From Anderseniella sp963700885 (GTDB lineage: Bacteria > Pseudomonadota > Alphaproteobacteria > Rhizobiales > Aestuariivirgaceae), in NCBI GenBank assembly GCA_963700885.1, contig CAVOZJ010000020.1, positions 1 to 64,000 on the forward strand: a stretch of 64,000 nt of DNA. The letters are read 5' to 3'. Numbering within the stretch: the first letter of the stretch is position 1; every line of letters begins with the position of its first letter. Below the pieces are notes generated by a model that saw only the letters and a list, made by a program, of their open reading frames with translations, searched no databases and was not told where the DNA came from. A program made the position numbers and the translations under genes. This document shows positions 18,272 through 27,364 of this stretch, in pieces.

Positions 18272-18310
18272 GTCCGGCATCCAGCGTTTCACCGACGCTG
18301 CCTGCCGGAC
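18272..18310 (+). terminator. Long hairpin between aapJ and aapQ
   Basis: GTCCGGCA and CAGCG on the left arm pair exactly with CGCTG and TGCCGGAC on the right, around a TTTCACCGA loop. It lies 18 bases after the aapJ stop. Such hairpins commonly stabilise the binding-protein mRNA or partly terminate transcription before the permease genes. No U-run follows, so mRNA stabilisation is the better guess. Confidence 0.65.
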
Positions 18311-18506
18311 GGCATTTGATACTTTTACAGGCGGGTTACGAATTTATGGAACGACCCGGCGCAAGACCGGGCGGCAGGATACTGGGAGGGTCTGCGGGCT
18401 GCGGTACTGAACCGCCGGCCTGTCAGACAGGAAACGGGGAGATGGTCCGGGGTGCCGCAGTTTCTGGCGTGCCCGCGATCAGCTGAAGCAGGGTGAAGGC
18501 AGCAGC

Positions 18507-19691
18507 ATGAGTGTAACCGCGGGCGTAGACGGCCCACCAAAAGTCGCTTTTTTCAACGATCCAAGGGTCCGGTCGATCGGAGTTCAGGCGGTCCTGATTG
18601 CGGTCCTGCTTTTCTTCGCCTGGCAGATAATACAGAACACGATCACCAATCTGGAACGAGCCAATATTGCTTCCGGCTGGGCCTTTCTCGACACCGCTGC
18701 GGGCTTCGACCTGTCATTCACCCTCATTCCATATTCTGAATCGTCGTCCTACGGCCGGGCCCTGACTGTCGGCATACTGAATACGGTTCTGGTGGCGTTT
18801 TGCGGAATCATAACGGCGACTATTGTCGGGTTCATTGTCGGCATCATGCGCCTGTCAAAGAACTGGCTGGTTGCCAAGGTCGCCGAAATTTACATCGAAG
18901 TACTGCGCAATATCCCTCTGCTGGTGCAGATGTTTATCTGGTACAAGGTGGTGCTGGCGGCCTTGCCGGCCCCGAGAAGCGCATGGTCCATAGCCGACAC
19001 GGTGTTCCTGTCAAACCGTGGCATCACAATTCCCAAGTTCATCTGGGGCGATGGCGCCTGGATGATTGGAGTGGCGGTAATGGCTGCAATTGCGGGAATT
19101 GTGGTGTTGAGGAAATGGGCACACAAGCGCCAGGACGCAACCGGCGAACAATTCCCGGTATTTCTGACCTCACTGGGCATCCTGTTCGGATTGCCCCTGT
19201 TGGTTTATATTGCAACTGGCGCGCCGCTTGAGTTTGAGTTTCCGGAGCAGGGCACGTTCAATCTGAGCGGCGGTGTCGGTCTCGTGCCGGAGTTCGCCGC
19301 GCTGTATTTCGCCCTTTCAATGTATACGGCATCGTTCATTGCCGAGATCGTCCGCTCCGGCATCCTGGCGGTCAACAAGGGCCAGACCGAGGCATCCTAT
19401 GCGCTTGGCCTGAGACCCAACCCGGCATTGCGGCTGGTGGTTGTTCCACAGGCCATGCGGGTTATCATTCCGCCCCTGGCCAGCCAGTATCTGAACCTGA
19501 CCAAGAACTCGTCTCTGGCCGTCGCGATCGGCTTTCCCGAACTGGTGGCCGCGGGTGGCACGGTGATGAACCAGTCCGGACAGGCGGTTGAGGTTATCGT
19601 CATCTGGATGGCAGTGTATCTGACCATCTCGTTGCTCACGTCAGCGTTTATGAACTGGTTCAATTCGCGAATGAAGCTGGTGGAGAGATAG
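18507..19691 (+). CDS. aapQ: General L-amino acid ABC transporter, permease Q
   Basis: 394 residues, with an extended N-terminus and about eight membrane segments. The binding-protein-dependent transport motif appears near the C-terminus as SFIAEIVRSGILAVNKGQTE followed by ASYALGL, the EAA loop that docks on AapP. Also visible is TKNSSLAVAIGFPELV. It forms the heterodimeric channel with AapM. The gap to aapM is four bases. The 250-base leader from aapJ holds the hairpin and a second small GC stem (CCCGG-CGCAAGA-CCGGG). Confidence 0.92.
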   Translation: MSVTAGVDGPPKVAFFNDPRVRSIGVQAVLIAVLLFFAWQIIQNTITNLERANIASGWAFLDTAAGFDLSFTLIPYSESSSYGRALTVGILNTVLVAFCGIITATIVGFIVGIMRLSKNWLVAKVAEIYIEVLRNIPLLVQMFIWYKVVLAALPAPRSAWSIADTVFLSNRGITIPKFIWGDGAWMIGVAVMAAIAGIVVLRKWAHKRQDATGEQFPVFLTSLGILFGLPLLVYIATGAPLEFEFPEQGTFNLSGGVGLVPEFAALYFALSMYTASFIAEIVRSGILAVNKGQTEASYALGLRPNPALRLVVVPQAMRVIIPPLASQYLNLTKNSSLAVAIGFPELVAAGGTVMNQSGQAVEVIVIWMAVYLTISLLTSAFMNWFNSRMKLVER

Positions 19692-19695
19692 GCGC

Positions 19696-21015
19696 ATGTC
19701 AGACATTCATTCCCAGAGAAACCTTGCATACGTACGCACCGAACAGGCTCCCGCCATGCCGGCGCCGCTGACGGTCAGCGGACCGATTGGCTGGATGCGC
19801 GAAAATCTGTTTCCAACTCCCTTGAACTCGTTGATGTCGGTCATTTTTGGTGCGCTGCTGCTTTACGTGATCTGGATTACCCTGGACTGGGCCGTGTTCA
19901 AGGCTGTGTGGAGCGGTGAAGACCGCTCAGCCTGCCTTGGTGACAACGCCCACGGCGCCTGCTGGGCGATGGCCAGAGCCAAGTTCGGCCAGTGGATGTA
20001 TGGCTTCTATCCATTTGCCGAGCGCTGGCGGGTCAACGTTGTCGCCATCGTGGGCGTGCTGGCGCTGGTGCCCATGATGATGCCGTCTCTGCCGTACAAA
20101 AGACTCAACGGCATTTTCCTGCTGGGAATTTATCCGATCCTGACGCTGATTCTTCTGACAGGCGGGCATTTTGACATTGACCTGTCAACATGGCTGACCG
20201 TGGCAGCTTTTGTGGCGGCCATCGTTGTGCCAATCCTGTTTCTGGGTTTTGTTGCAAAGATCATCCAGCCCAGTCACGCCCTGATAGCGGCAGGTGCAAT
20301 AGCAGGTGGCGCAGCCATCCTTCTGGGTGTCCTGTCGATTGATTTCGGGCTGCGGTATGTAGAGACTTCCAAGTGGGGTGGCTTGCTGTTGACCCTGGTG
20401 GTTGCTGTAACGGGCATTGTCGCATCGCTGCCGATCGGCATCCTGCTGGCGCTCGGCAGGCGTTCCAGCATGCCGATTGTGAGGATGTTCTCGGTGGCGT
20501 TCATTGAACTGTGGCGCGGGGTCCCGCTGATCACCGTTCTGTTCATGGCGTCAGTGATGCTTCCGCTGTTCCTGCCGCCGGGCACAAGTTTTGACAAGCT
20601 GTTGCGGGCGCTCATCGGCGTGGCGCTGTTCTCGTCAGCCTACATGGCTGAAGTAGTGCGCGGTGGCCTGCAGGCCATTCCCAAGGGACAGACGGAGGCC
20701 GCCCAGGCGCTCGGTCTGACCTACTGGCAGAACATGGGGCTGATCACTCTGCCGCAAGCGCTGAAGCTGGTAATTCCAGGCATCGTCAACAGTTTTATCG
20801 GTCTGTTCAAGGATACGGTGCTGGTCGGCATTATCGGATTGTACGACCTGCTTCTGATCGTGCAGGCGGCCAACACAGACCAGAAATGGGTCGCACCGCA
20901 AACCCATTCCACCGGTTTCTTCTTTGCGGCCGGTGTGTTCTGGATATTCTGTTTTGCCATGTCGCGATATTCCATGTTCATGGAACGCCAGCTCGACACC
21001 GGACATAAAAACTAA
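19696..21015 (+). CDS. aapM: General L-amino acid ABC transporter, permease M
   Basis: 439 residues, larger than aapQ as expected for the family. Multiple membrane segments are seen with the EAA loop AYMAEVVRGGLQAIPKGQTE then AAQALGL. A preceding family motif, ELWRGVPLITVLFMASVMLP, and the following FKDTVLVGIIGLYDLL are typical of polar amino acid permeases. It pairs with AapQ in the inner membrane. Confidence 0.92.
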   Translation: MSDIHSQRNLAYVRTEQAPAMPAPLTVSGPIGWMRENLFPTPLNSLMSVIFGALLLYVIWITLDWAVFKAVWSGEDRSACLGDNAHGACWAMARAKFGQWMYGFYPFAERWRVNVVAIVGVLALVPMMMPSLPYKRLNGIFLLGIYPILTLILLTGGHFDIDLSTWLTVAAFVAAIVVPILFLGFVAKIIQPSHALIAAGAIAGGAAILLGVLSIDFGLRYVETSKWGGLLLTLVVAVTGIVASLPIGILLALGRRSSMPIVRMFSVAFIELWRGVPLITVLFMASVMLPLFLPPGTSFDKLLRALIGVALFSSAYMAEVVRGGLQAIPKGQTEAAQALGLTYWQNMGLITLPQALKLVIPGIVNSFIGLFKDTVLVGIIGLYDLLLIVQAANTDQKWVAPQTHSTGFFFAAGVFWIFCFAMSRYSMFMERQLDTGHKN

Positions 21016-21041
21016 ACCGTTCAAGCATTAGGAAAATTACC

Positions 21042-21878
21042 ATGGCCAAGGCAACCAGGAAAGCGCCTGCAAAGAAAGCGGCAAGCCCGACGACTGCATC
21101 TTCTGCGGCAAAGACCGTACCGGCAAAGTCCGGGCATATGACAGATGATGTTGCGATCCAGATTTCCAGCATGAACAAATGGTACGGCGATTTCCATGTA
21201 TTGCGGGACATTGACCTTACCGTGTATCGCGGCGAGCGTATCGTCATATGCGGACCGTCGGGGTCCGGAAAATCTACCTTGATCCGCTGCATAAACCGCC
21301 TCGAGGAACACCAGAAGGGCCAGATCATTGTGGACGGAATCGAGTTGACCGATGACCTGAAGAAGATCGATGAAATCCGCCGTGAAGTCGGCATGGTATT
21401 CCAGCACTTTAACCTGTTCCCGCATCTCACAATTCTGGAAAACTGCACGCTTGCCCCAATCTGGGTTCGCAAGATGCCGAAACGGGAAGCCGAGGAAATC
21501 GCCATGGGTTTCCTCAAGAAGGTGAAAATCCCCGAGCAGGCCAGCAAGTATCCAGGCCAGCTTTCCGGCGGTCAGCAGCAGCGTGTTGCCATTGCCCGTT
21601 CACTGTGCATGAACCCGCGCATCATGTTGTTTGACGAACCCACGTCGGCACTTGACCCGGAAATGATCAAGGAAGTGCTGGAAGTGATGGTGGATCTGGC
21701 GGAGAGCGGCATGACCATGCTGTGCGTTACCCACGAAATGGGCTTTGCACGTCAGGTGGCAGACCGGGTGATCTTCATGGACGAAGGTCAGATCGTTGAG
21801 CAGAACGAGCCGGAAGCCTTCTTCACCAGTCCGAAATCAGAGCGCACCAAGCTCTTCCTGAGCCAAATTCTGCACTAG
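21042..21878 (+). CDS. aapP: General L-amino acid ABC transporter, ATP-binding protein
   Basis: 278 residues. The first 30 are an Ala/Lys-rich extension (AKATRKAPAKKAASP) that precedes the usual domain start at MTDDVAIQISSMNKWYG; an internal start at Met33 is possible but the ribosome site favours the long form. Walker A is GPSGSGKST, the Q-loop is VFQHFNLFPH, the ABC signature is LSGGQQQRVAIARSL, Walker B is MLFDEPTSALDPE, and the H-loop is VTHEMGFA. It powers the AapQM channel. It is the last gene of the operon; structured repeats follow. Confidence 0.93.
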   Translation: MAKATRKAPAKKAASPTTASSAAKTVPAKSGHMTDDVAIQISSMNKWYGDFHVLRDIDLTVYRGERIVICGPSGSGKSTLIRCINRLEEHQKGQIIVDGIELTDDLKKIDEIRREVGMVFQHFNLFPHLTILENCTLAPIWVRKMPKREAEEIAMGFLKKVKIPEQASKYPGQLSGGQQQRVAIARSLCMNPRIMLFDEPTSALDPEMIKEVLEVMVDLAESGMTMLCVTHEMGFARQVADRVIFMDEGQIVEQNEPEAFFTSPKSERTKLFLSQILH

Positions 21879-21892
21879 AACTTTCTGGTGGA

Positions 21893-22229
21893 CGAACAGC
21901 TTGTCCTCGCTCCGCTCGGGCCGTTTATTTTTCTGGTCGAACAGCTTGTCCTCGCTCCGCTCGGGCCGTTCTCCGTTCCCGAACAACCGTTGTGATAAAC
22001 GCTAGTCCGAGGCACGAAGTGCTGAGGCAAGGCCGACCGGCCGCCGCACGAAGTGCGCCCCAGCGGAGCGCAGCCGTCAGGCTGCCGGCGTGAGCGGGAT
22101 AAACCCTGGCACGAAGTGCCGAGGCAAGGCCGACTGGCCGCCGCACGAAGTGCGCCCTCGCGGAGCGCAGCCGAGGGCTGCTGGCGTGAGCGGTTTAAAC
22201 CTCAGCAAGCAGTGCTGAGGCAAGGCCGC
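21893..22229. repeat. Cluster of two tandem structured repeat types
   Basis: In the convergent gap between aapP and the phosphomannomutase gene. Type A is an identical 33-nt unit at 21893-21925 and 21938-21970, containing CTCGCTCCGCTCG. Type B is a unit of about 97 bp at 22011-22107 and 22108-22202, with a third, partial copy to 22229. Each full B unit carries two copies of the mini-palindrome GCAC-GAA-GTGC, at 22012, 22046, 22109 and 22143, giving exact 34/63-base spacing. The partial copy has CTCAGCA-AGCAG-TGCTGAG at 22201-22219. A diverged type A copy lies at 46520-46567. It looks like a REP/BIME-type intergenic element, possibly a two-way terminator. Confidence 0.75.
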
Positions 22230-22239
22230 TGTGCGGCCG

Positions 22240-23742
22240 TCATGTAAGCTTCTGATTGTACTCGCCGACTTCAGGATAATCGCTCAGGTGCATGTCGATG
22301 GCCTTGAACATGGCTTTCATCATGTCTTCCGACGTCGGGCTTTCGCATACCACAACAAGTTCGGGCTTGTTTGACGACGCCCGCACCAGGCCCCAGGTGC
22401 CATCTGCAAGCACGATCCGGATGCCGTTCACCGTAATCAGTTCACGAATTGCCTGCCCGGCCAGCTTGCCTCCGGCGGCAGCTATTCGCTGGAAATGGGC
22501 GACAGCCCTGTCAACGATACCGTACTTGGCTTCATCGGCGCAGTGCGGCGACATGGTGGGTGAACCCCATGTCTGCGGCAGGTCGCGGTAAAGATCTGCC
22601 ATGGATTTTTCGGGCTGGCGTTCCAGCATGCGCAGAATGGCAATGGCAGACGCCAGTCCATCATCATAGCCAAGCCCGTATGGTTCGCGCAGGAAGTAGT
22701 GGCCGGACTTTTCAAAGCCTGCAATTGCGCCGAGTTCGTTTGTGCGCCGCTTCATGTAGGAGTGCCCGGTCTTCCAGTAATCGGTGCGGGCCCCGTGCGC
22801 CTTCAGGACCGGGTCGGTCTTGTAAAGACCGGTGGATTTGACATCAACGACGAACTGCGCGTTCTCATGTTCAGATGACATGAACCTGGCCAGCATGACA
22901 CCAACCTTGTCTGCAAAAATCTCATTACCCTCGTTGTCCACTACACCGCAGCGGTCGCCGTCGCCGTCAAAGCCGAGAGCGACGTCGGCGCCTGATGCCA
23001 ACACAGCATCTCCCATGGCATGCAGCATTTCCATGTCCTCCGGGTTGGGGTTGTAGCGCGGGAAGGAATGATCGAGTTCGCAGTCCAGCGGCACCACTTC
23101 GCAACCCATGGCTTCCAGCACCTTCGGCGCAAAGGCGCCCGCCGTACCATTGCCGCACGCGCAGACCACCTTCAGCTTGCGGTTGACCGGTCCCGCCTTG
23201 ACCAGGCCGGCAACATATTTTTCCTCCAGATCAGAAACATGCACCAGGCCGCCGCCTTCGCGAGTTTGCCAGTTGCCACCCAGCACAATGTCCTTGAGCG
23301 CGCCCATCTCATCCGGCCCGAAAGTGAGTGGCCGGTCACAGCCCATTTTCACACCGGTCCAGCCATTGTCGTTGTGGCTGGCCGTCACCATGGCAACTGC
23401 CGGGACGTCAAGTGCAAACTGGGCGAAATAGGCCATGGGCGAGAGCCCCAGACCGATATCGTAAACTGTACATCCTGACGCCATCAAGCCGGTGGTCAGC
23501 GCCTGCTTGATAGACATTGAATAGCCGCGAAAATCGTGAGCCGTGACGATATGGGGTTTGACGCCGCGCTGGTGAAGGTAGGTGCCCAGTCCCAGACCAA
23601 GGGCCTGTATACCGTAGAGATTGATCTCTTTTTCAAACAGCCATCGAGCATCGTATTCACGAAACCCGGTCGCCTTGACCAGCGGCAGACGCTCATAGTC
23701 CAGCGTATTGGGAACCAGGTCGGCGCGGGGCTTGGCAAGCAT
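22240..23742 (-). CDS. Phosphomannomutase/phosphoglucomutase
   Basis: 500 residues, normal for the alpha-D-phosphohexomutase family (AlgC/ManB type), which interconverts hexose 1- and 6-phosphates for cell-surface sugar synthesis. Domains appear in order. The catalytic phosphoserine loop is TASHNDNGWTGVKMG, the metal-binding loop is GFDGDGDRCGVVD, the sugar-binding loop is AGFEKSGHYFLRE, and the phosphate-binding C-terminal domain contains RASSNKPELVVV. It is transcribed towards aapP and followed by the repeat cluster. The next gene upstream (DUF1289) is 36 bases away on the same strand. Confidence 0.92.
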   Translation of the reverse strand: MLAKPRADLVPNTLDYERLPLVKATGFREYDARWLFEKEINLYGIQALGLGLGTYLHQRGVKPHIVTAHDFRGYSMSIKQALTTGLMASGCTVYDIGLGLSPMAYFAQFALDVPAVAMVTASHNDNGWTGVKMGCDRPLTFGPDEMGALKDIVLGGNWQTREGGGLVHVSDLEEKYVAGLVKAGPVNRKLKVVCACGNGTAGAFAPKVLEAMGCEVVPLDCELDHSFPRYNPNPEDMEMLHAMGDAVLASGADVALGFDGDGDRCGVVDNEGNEIFADKVGVMLARFMSSEHENAQFVVDVKSTGLYKTDPVLKAHGARTDYWKTGHSYMKRRTNELGAIAGFEKSGHYFLREPYGLGYDDGLASAIAILRMLERQPEKSMADLYRDLPQTWGSPTMSPHCADEAKYGIVDRAVAHFQRIAAAGGKLAGQAIRELITVNGIRIVLADGTWGLVRASSNKPELVVVCESPTSEDMMKAMFKAIDMHLSDYPEVGEYNQKLT

Positions 23743-23778
23743 AAGAGGCTTCCTTTTGGTACAGGGTTCAACAACGGT

Positions 23779-24018
23779 TCAACGGGTATCTGCCAGCCGG
23801 TTGCGCCGGCCGCCCTTGCGCCGCTTGTTACGGGTAAGGTTTGCCAGTCTCTGGTCCAGTTGCCCGGTCACCGCCTCGCGTTCCCGCGGTGACAGGGATA
23901 TCCAGCTGGCGATTTCATCGCCGGTACGGCCACAACCCATGCAGTAACCGCTGTCGGGTTCCATGACGCACAGTTTTATGCACGGTGACTGGATTGCCGG
24001 AGTTGCGCGATCATTCAT
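23779..24018 (-). CDS. DUF1289 family small cysteine protein
   Basis: 79 residues from the ATG at 24018. The family core is clear: SPCIKLCVMEPDSGYCMGCG followed by RTGDEIASW, with four Cys that could bind a metal or an Fe-S cluster. The C-terminal part is Arg/Lys-rich. The function of DUF1289 proteins is unknown. The 98-residue longer reading from 24075 adds residues unlike the family, so the shorter start is chosen. Confidence 0.85.
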   Translation of the reverse strand: MNDRATPAIQSPCIKLCVMEPDSGYCMGCGRTGDEIASWISLSPREREAVTGQLDQRLANLTRNKRRKGGRRNRLADTR

Positions 24019-24130
24019 TGAGATGCCCGATGTCCACACACGGCAAAAGCGCCCTGTGGCTCTGCCGCGTACCATGCACGCTATCCGATGTGCAATATCT
24101 CTCGCTGGCAGCCCTGAAAATCAGCAGGTG

Positions 24131-24625
24131 TTACTGTCCAGGATTTGGCACGGCCGGCGCGTTCGGATGGTGGGTGTCGATGTTTGCCGGCAGCGGCGGT
24201 TGGCTGCGTTCGAACTCCCTGACGCGGTGTTCGAAATCATGGAACGGAACCCAGGCATCGTCATGAATGGCTTTTTTCAGCACCACATTGAGTTTCAATT
24301 GTTCCGCATCCGGCTTGCCAGGAACCACCACGGCTCGTTCGATGTTCCGGACCGAATTGTTGTGTGGACCAAGGCTGTCAATGTTCACCACCAGAACAAC
24401 AACGGCCAGTGCAGCAGAAGACCATAGGGACGCCAGCCGGGCTGTTGAGTAACTCGGCGCCAGCATGGCCAGTGCTGCCCCGAAACCGGCGCACCCGATC
24501 AGAAACATGAACTCCATTGTTGGTGATACTGCCAGATTATCGGGCAGCCAGTGGTAGCCCGATTTGCCAAGGGCGGCTACAATGATCATCGCACAGCTAA
24601 ATACGAAGCCGATCCACGCGTGCAT
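24131..24625 (-). CDS. Three-span membrane protein, function unknown
   Basis: 164 residues from the ATG at 24625. Three hydrophobic segments lie at about residues 1-20, 38-58 and 68-85. A soluble C-terminal half of 75 residues follows, with acidic and basic stretches and a Pro-rich end. Candidate conserved features are VPGKPDAEQLKLNVVLKKAI and WVPFHDFEHRVREFE. I do not recognise the family. It is divergent from the CobT-like gene across a 229-base gap that holds the 11-bp direct repeat AACACGGTTAA at 24692 and 24838. Confidence 0.65.
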   Translation of the reverse strand: MHAWIGFVFSCAMIIVAALGKSGYHWLPDNLAVSPTMEFMFLIGCAGFGAALAMLAPSYSTARLASLWSSAALAVVVLVVNIDSLGPHNNSVRNIERAVVVPGKPDAEQLKLNVVLKKAIHDDAWVPFHDFEHRVREFERSQPPLPANIDTHHPNAPAVPNPGQ

Positions 24626-24854
24626 GGTAATTCCTCTCGCTATAAAAACCTGCTGGCACACTAGTCTCGAATGGCAAACGCGCCGTGAACGAACACGGTT
24701 AACAAATTATGGTCAGACGCTTCTCGCGGTATTGGCCGGCCGAATAGTATGTCCGGATGCGGCGCGGCAGGCTGTTCCACCGCACAAAAGACTGCTAAGC
24801 GAACGCCTGTTAACCCCTGGCGTACCCTGCTCCGCACAACACGGTTAAAACACG

Positions 24855-25814
24855 ATGCCGCCAATCAATCCAACTTCCGGCCAGCTGCCTTTCGATGATA
24901 TACGCGCACTGGTAGATCAAATGCCCGGTTTCGACGCCAAGGCAGCCAGTGTGTTCATGTCGCAAGTGCCGCGATCCGGAGGCCGGGTTTGTGAGGTCGG
25001 CGGCTGGATGGCAGGATGGCAGGCGCAGACCACACCGACAATGCAGCGTCCCGTAGTGGCATTGTTTGCAGCTTCCCATGCTGTCGCACCTGAACTGGTT
25101 GACGGTTTGCAGATCAGACAGGTCGCAGAACTGGTCAGTATGATCCAGGCGCGATCCGGTCCGGTTGCGCAGGTTTGTCAGCGCTCGGAACTCGGCCTGA
25201 AGGTTTTTGAACTGGCGCCTGAACTGCCGGTTGAGGATTTCTCCAGAGGAGCGGCAATGCAGGAAAGTGACTGTGCCGCGACGATTGCCTACGGCATGGA
25301 GGCAACAACAGACAGTTGTGATTTCCTCGTCGTGCGAGCCATTGCGGCGGGTGAAAAGGCATCGATCACAGCAATGACAACAGCCCTGCTTGGCGAAGAT
25401 GGTTCTTTGACCCACCTGCGCAGCGCGCCCGAAATCGAGATTGCGGCCAGAGCCCTAAAGACCCATCAATCCTGCCTGAAGTCGCCACTGGAACTGCTTC
25501 GCCGGCTCGGCGGGCGCGAGGCCGCAGCGGTTGCCGGTGCCATTGTTGCAGCACGATTGCAGCGGGTGCCGGTTATTCTGGACGGATCACTGGCAGTTTG
25601 TGTGGCGCTGGTGCTGGAAGGCCTGCGAGCCGGGTCAGCCGACCATTGCATGGTATCGGGCAAAGATATGCACCCGGACAGTAAACGGCTTTGCACGGCA
25701 CTTGGGCGGCCGGTGCTGTTGTCAGGCAGGTACGAAGCGCAAGACGGCACCTCGGGCGCCCTTGCAGCAGGCCTGGTGGCGGACATGATGGCGCTGTTTG
25801 GCAACGTGCCTTGA
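24855..25814 (+). CDS. CobT-like protein with altered active-site motifs
   Basis: 319 residues related to nicotinate-nucleotide:dimethylbenzimidazole phosphoribosyltransferase, which activates the lower ligand of cobalamin. The family relation is clear from residues 211-243 (PLELLRRLGGREAAAVAGAI, then VAARLQRVPVILDG) and FDDIRALVDQMPG at the N-terminus. Several signatures are changed. The PPGSLGRLE segment is absent, GDHGV reads ASHAV, GEMGIGNTT reads RAIAAGEKAS, and the C-terminal GEGTG carrying the catalytic Glu reads QDGTS (Asp297). No cob or blu genes are nearby. It is probably a diverged paralogue, perhaps non-catalytic, although it lies in an intact frame. Confidence 0.7.
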   Translation: MPPINPTSGQLPFDDIRALVDQMPGFDAKAASVFMSQVPRSGGRVCEVGGWMAGWQAQTTPTMQRPVVALFAASHAVAPELVDGLQIRQVAELVSMIQARSGPVAQVCQRSELGLKVFELAPELPVEDFSRGAAMQESDCAATIAYGMEATTDSCDFLVVRAIAAGEKASITAMTTALLGEDGSLTHLRSAPEIEIAARALKTHQSCLKSPLELLRRLGGREAAAVAGAIVAARLQRVPVILDGSLAVCVALVLEGLRAGSADHCMVSGKDMHPDSKRLCTALGRPVLLSGRYEAQDGTSGALAAGLVADMMALFGNVP

Positions 25815-25876
25815 GAGACGGATTTTACTGACCGGACAAGTACGGAAATCCCGCAGTGGCGACATGGGCAGTGACC

Positions 25877-27364
25877 CTAGCAGGATGTGAACTCGATCAG
25901 CCGGCGTTGCGTTTCAGGCATCGACTGGCTGGCATCGGCAAGCGTGGCATGCACTGTGCCCAGTACCTTGTGTGGTGGAAACTCGATGCCGACGATCAGC
26001 CCGTTGGGATGATTGGCTTTCATGGACAATTCAGCCTCATGCAGTTTGGCCAGACCGTTGACAATCGACAGTCCGAGGCCCGCGCCGTCAATTGCCTTTT
26101 TCCGGGCATAGGCGCCACGCACAAAGGCAGTGCGCATGACATCCAGCTCATCTGCATGCAATCCGGGTCCATTGTCGGCGACGCTCAGGATCACCGCGCC
26201 ATTGGCTTTTTGCCGGGCAGCAATGCAGATAGTGCTCGCCTCGGGCGCAAATTTTACCGCATTGGACAACAGGTTCAACCAGATCTGGCGAAGTGCTCTG
26301 TTGTCAGCCAGGACCCGCAATGGCTGGGATGGAAAATCAAACTGGATCGTTTGTGCCTTGTGCGATGTTTGTATGGAAAGCAGTTCGGCGCTTTCCCTTG
26401 CCAGAATGCATGGATCAACCGGTTCGATTTCGAGGTCACTCCGGTTGGCCTCGATACGAGACAGGTCCAGGATATCGTTGATCAGCTTGAGCAGATAGTC
26501 ACCGGAATAATGGATGTCATCGGAGTATGATTTGTAAACCCGCACAGCGTGCGGCCCCATCATTTCCTTGCTGAGAATTTCCGAAAATCCGAGTATGGCG
26601 TTCAGCGGTGTGCGCAACTCGTGGCTCATTGTCGCAAGAAACCGCGATTTGGCGAGGTTGGCCTCCTCTGCCTTGCTGCGGGCGCTTTCCGCTTCGCTCA
26701 GTGCACCATCCAGCTGGCCGATGAGGGCCTCGCGTTCTGCCTTGAAGACCAACATTTCCTGCGCAGTGCCCTGGAGGCGGCGAACAAGCTGCACGAAGAA
26801 AATTTCCGCCAGCACGACAACCGAAGCCAAGGTATTGTACACCATGCCCGATTCCATCAGGCATCGGGTCATTGTGGCCATGGCGATGATGCCGGTGCCT
26901 GCCAGAATGATGGGCATGTAATTGCCGGCAGTCAGCACCCTGGCAGCAATGGCAGCCAGAGTAGTCGTCACCAGATAAATGTGCTGTGCCTGATTGCCGG
27001 ATTCCCAGTAGGCAAACAGGGGAATCACCCAGCAAACCGCAATCAGGGATTCAGAGGCGCACAGCATACCAATCCAGTCACGCGACTGAATGTTGTCCTT
27101 GCGCGCCTGTTCATAGAGATGGCACAGGTAGTATTGTATCGCCTGTGCCGTAAGGTAGCTGCCGAACCAGCTCGCAGCCGCCAGCCAGTTCGTCCAGGCG
27201 TAGATGGCGGCCATCAGGAACAGGGCCAGAGTGGGCATCGCCAGCGATACCCGTATCTGGTTTCGAACAAACAGCGTGAGCAGATCCGGCTCCCAAACAC
27301 TGCCGGAAGCCTTGTTTGCGACAGTCGCAGCTGGCTTCGAGTTCAATTTGGCGTGTACTGTCAA
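25877..27364 (-). CDS. Membrane sensor histidine kinase, PdhS/PleC-like
   Basis: 495 residues. Several membrane segments occupy residues about 38-195 (for example LALFLMAAIYAWTNW and PIILAGTGIIAMATM). A coiled-coil linker rich in Glu/Ala (about 205-238) leads to the HisKA domain with phospho-acceptor His248 in TMSHELRTPLNAILGFSE. The ATPase domain shows N-box NLLSNAVKFAPE, G1 VADNGPGLHADE and G2 DGAGLGLSIV. No receiver domain is present. The wording of the H-box resembles cell-cycle and polarity kinases of alphaproteobacteria (PdhS, PleC, DivJ), but other kinases share it. No response regulator lies next to it. Confidence 0.85.
   Translation of the reverse strand: MTVHAKLNSKPAATVANKASGSVWEPDLLTLFVRNQIRVSLAMPTLALFLMAAIYAWTNWLAAASWFGSYLTAQAIQYYLCHLYEQARKDNIQSRDWIGMLCASESLIAVCWVIPLFAYWESGNQAQHIYLVTTTLAAIAARVLTAGNYMPIILAGTGIIAMATMTRCLMESGMVYNTLASVVVLAEIFFVQLVRRLQGTAQEMLVFKAEREALIGQLDGALSEAESARSKAEEANLAKSRFLATMSHELRTPLNAILGFSEILSKEMMGPHAVRVYKSYSDDIHYSGDYLLKLINDILDLSRIEANRSDLEIEPVDPCILARESAELLSIQTSHKAQTIQFDFPSQPLRVLADNRALRQIWLNLLSNAVKFAPEASTICIAARQKANGAVILSVADNGPGLHADELDVMRTAFVRGAYARKKAIDGAGLGLSIVNGLAKLHEAELSMKANHPNGLIVGIEFPPHKVLGTVHATLADASQSMPETQRRLIEFTSC

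Noticed and set aside
21893..22229. CRISPR array
   Set aside because: Repeat units are 33 and 97 nt, differ in kind, have no constant spacer length, and there are no cas genes nearby.
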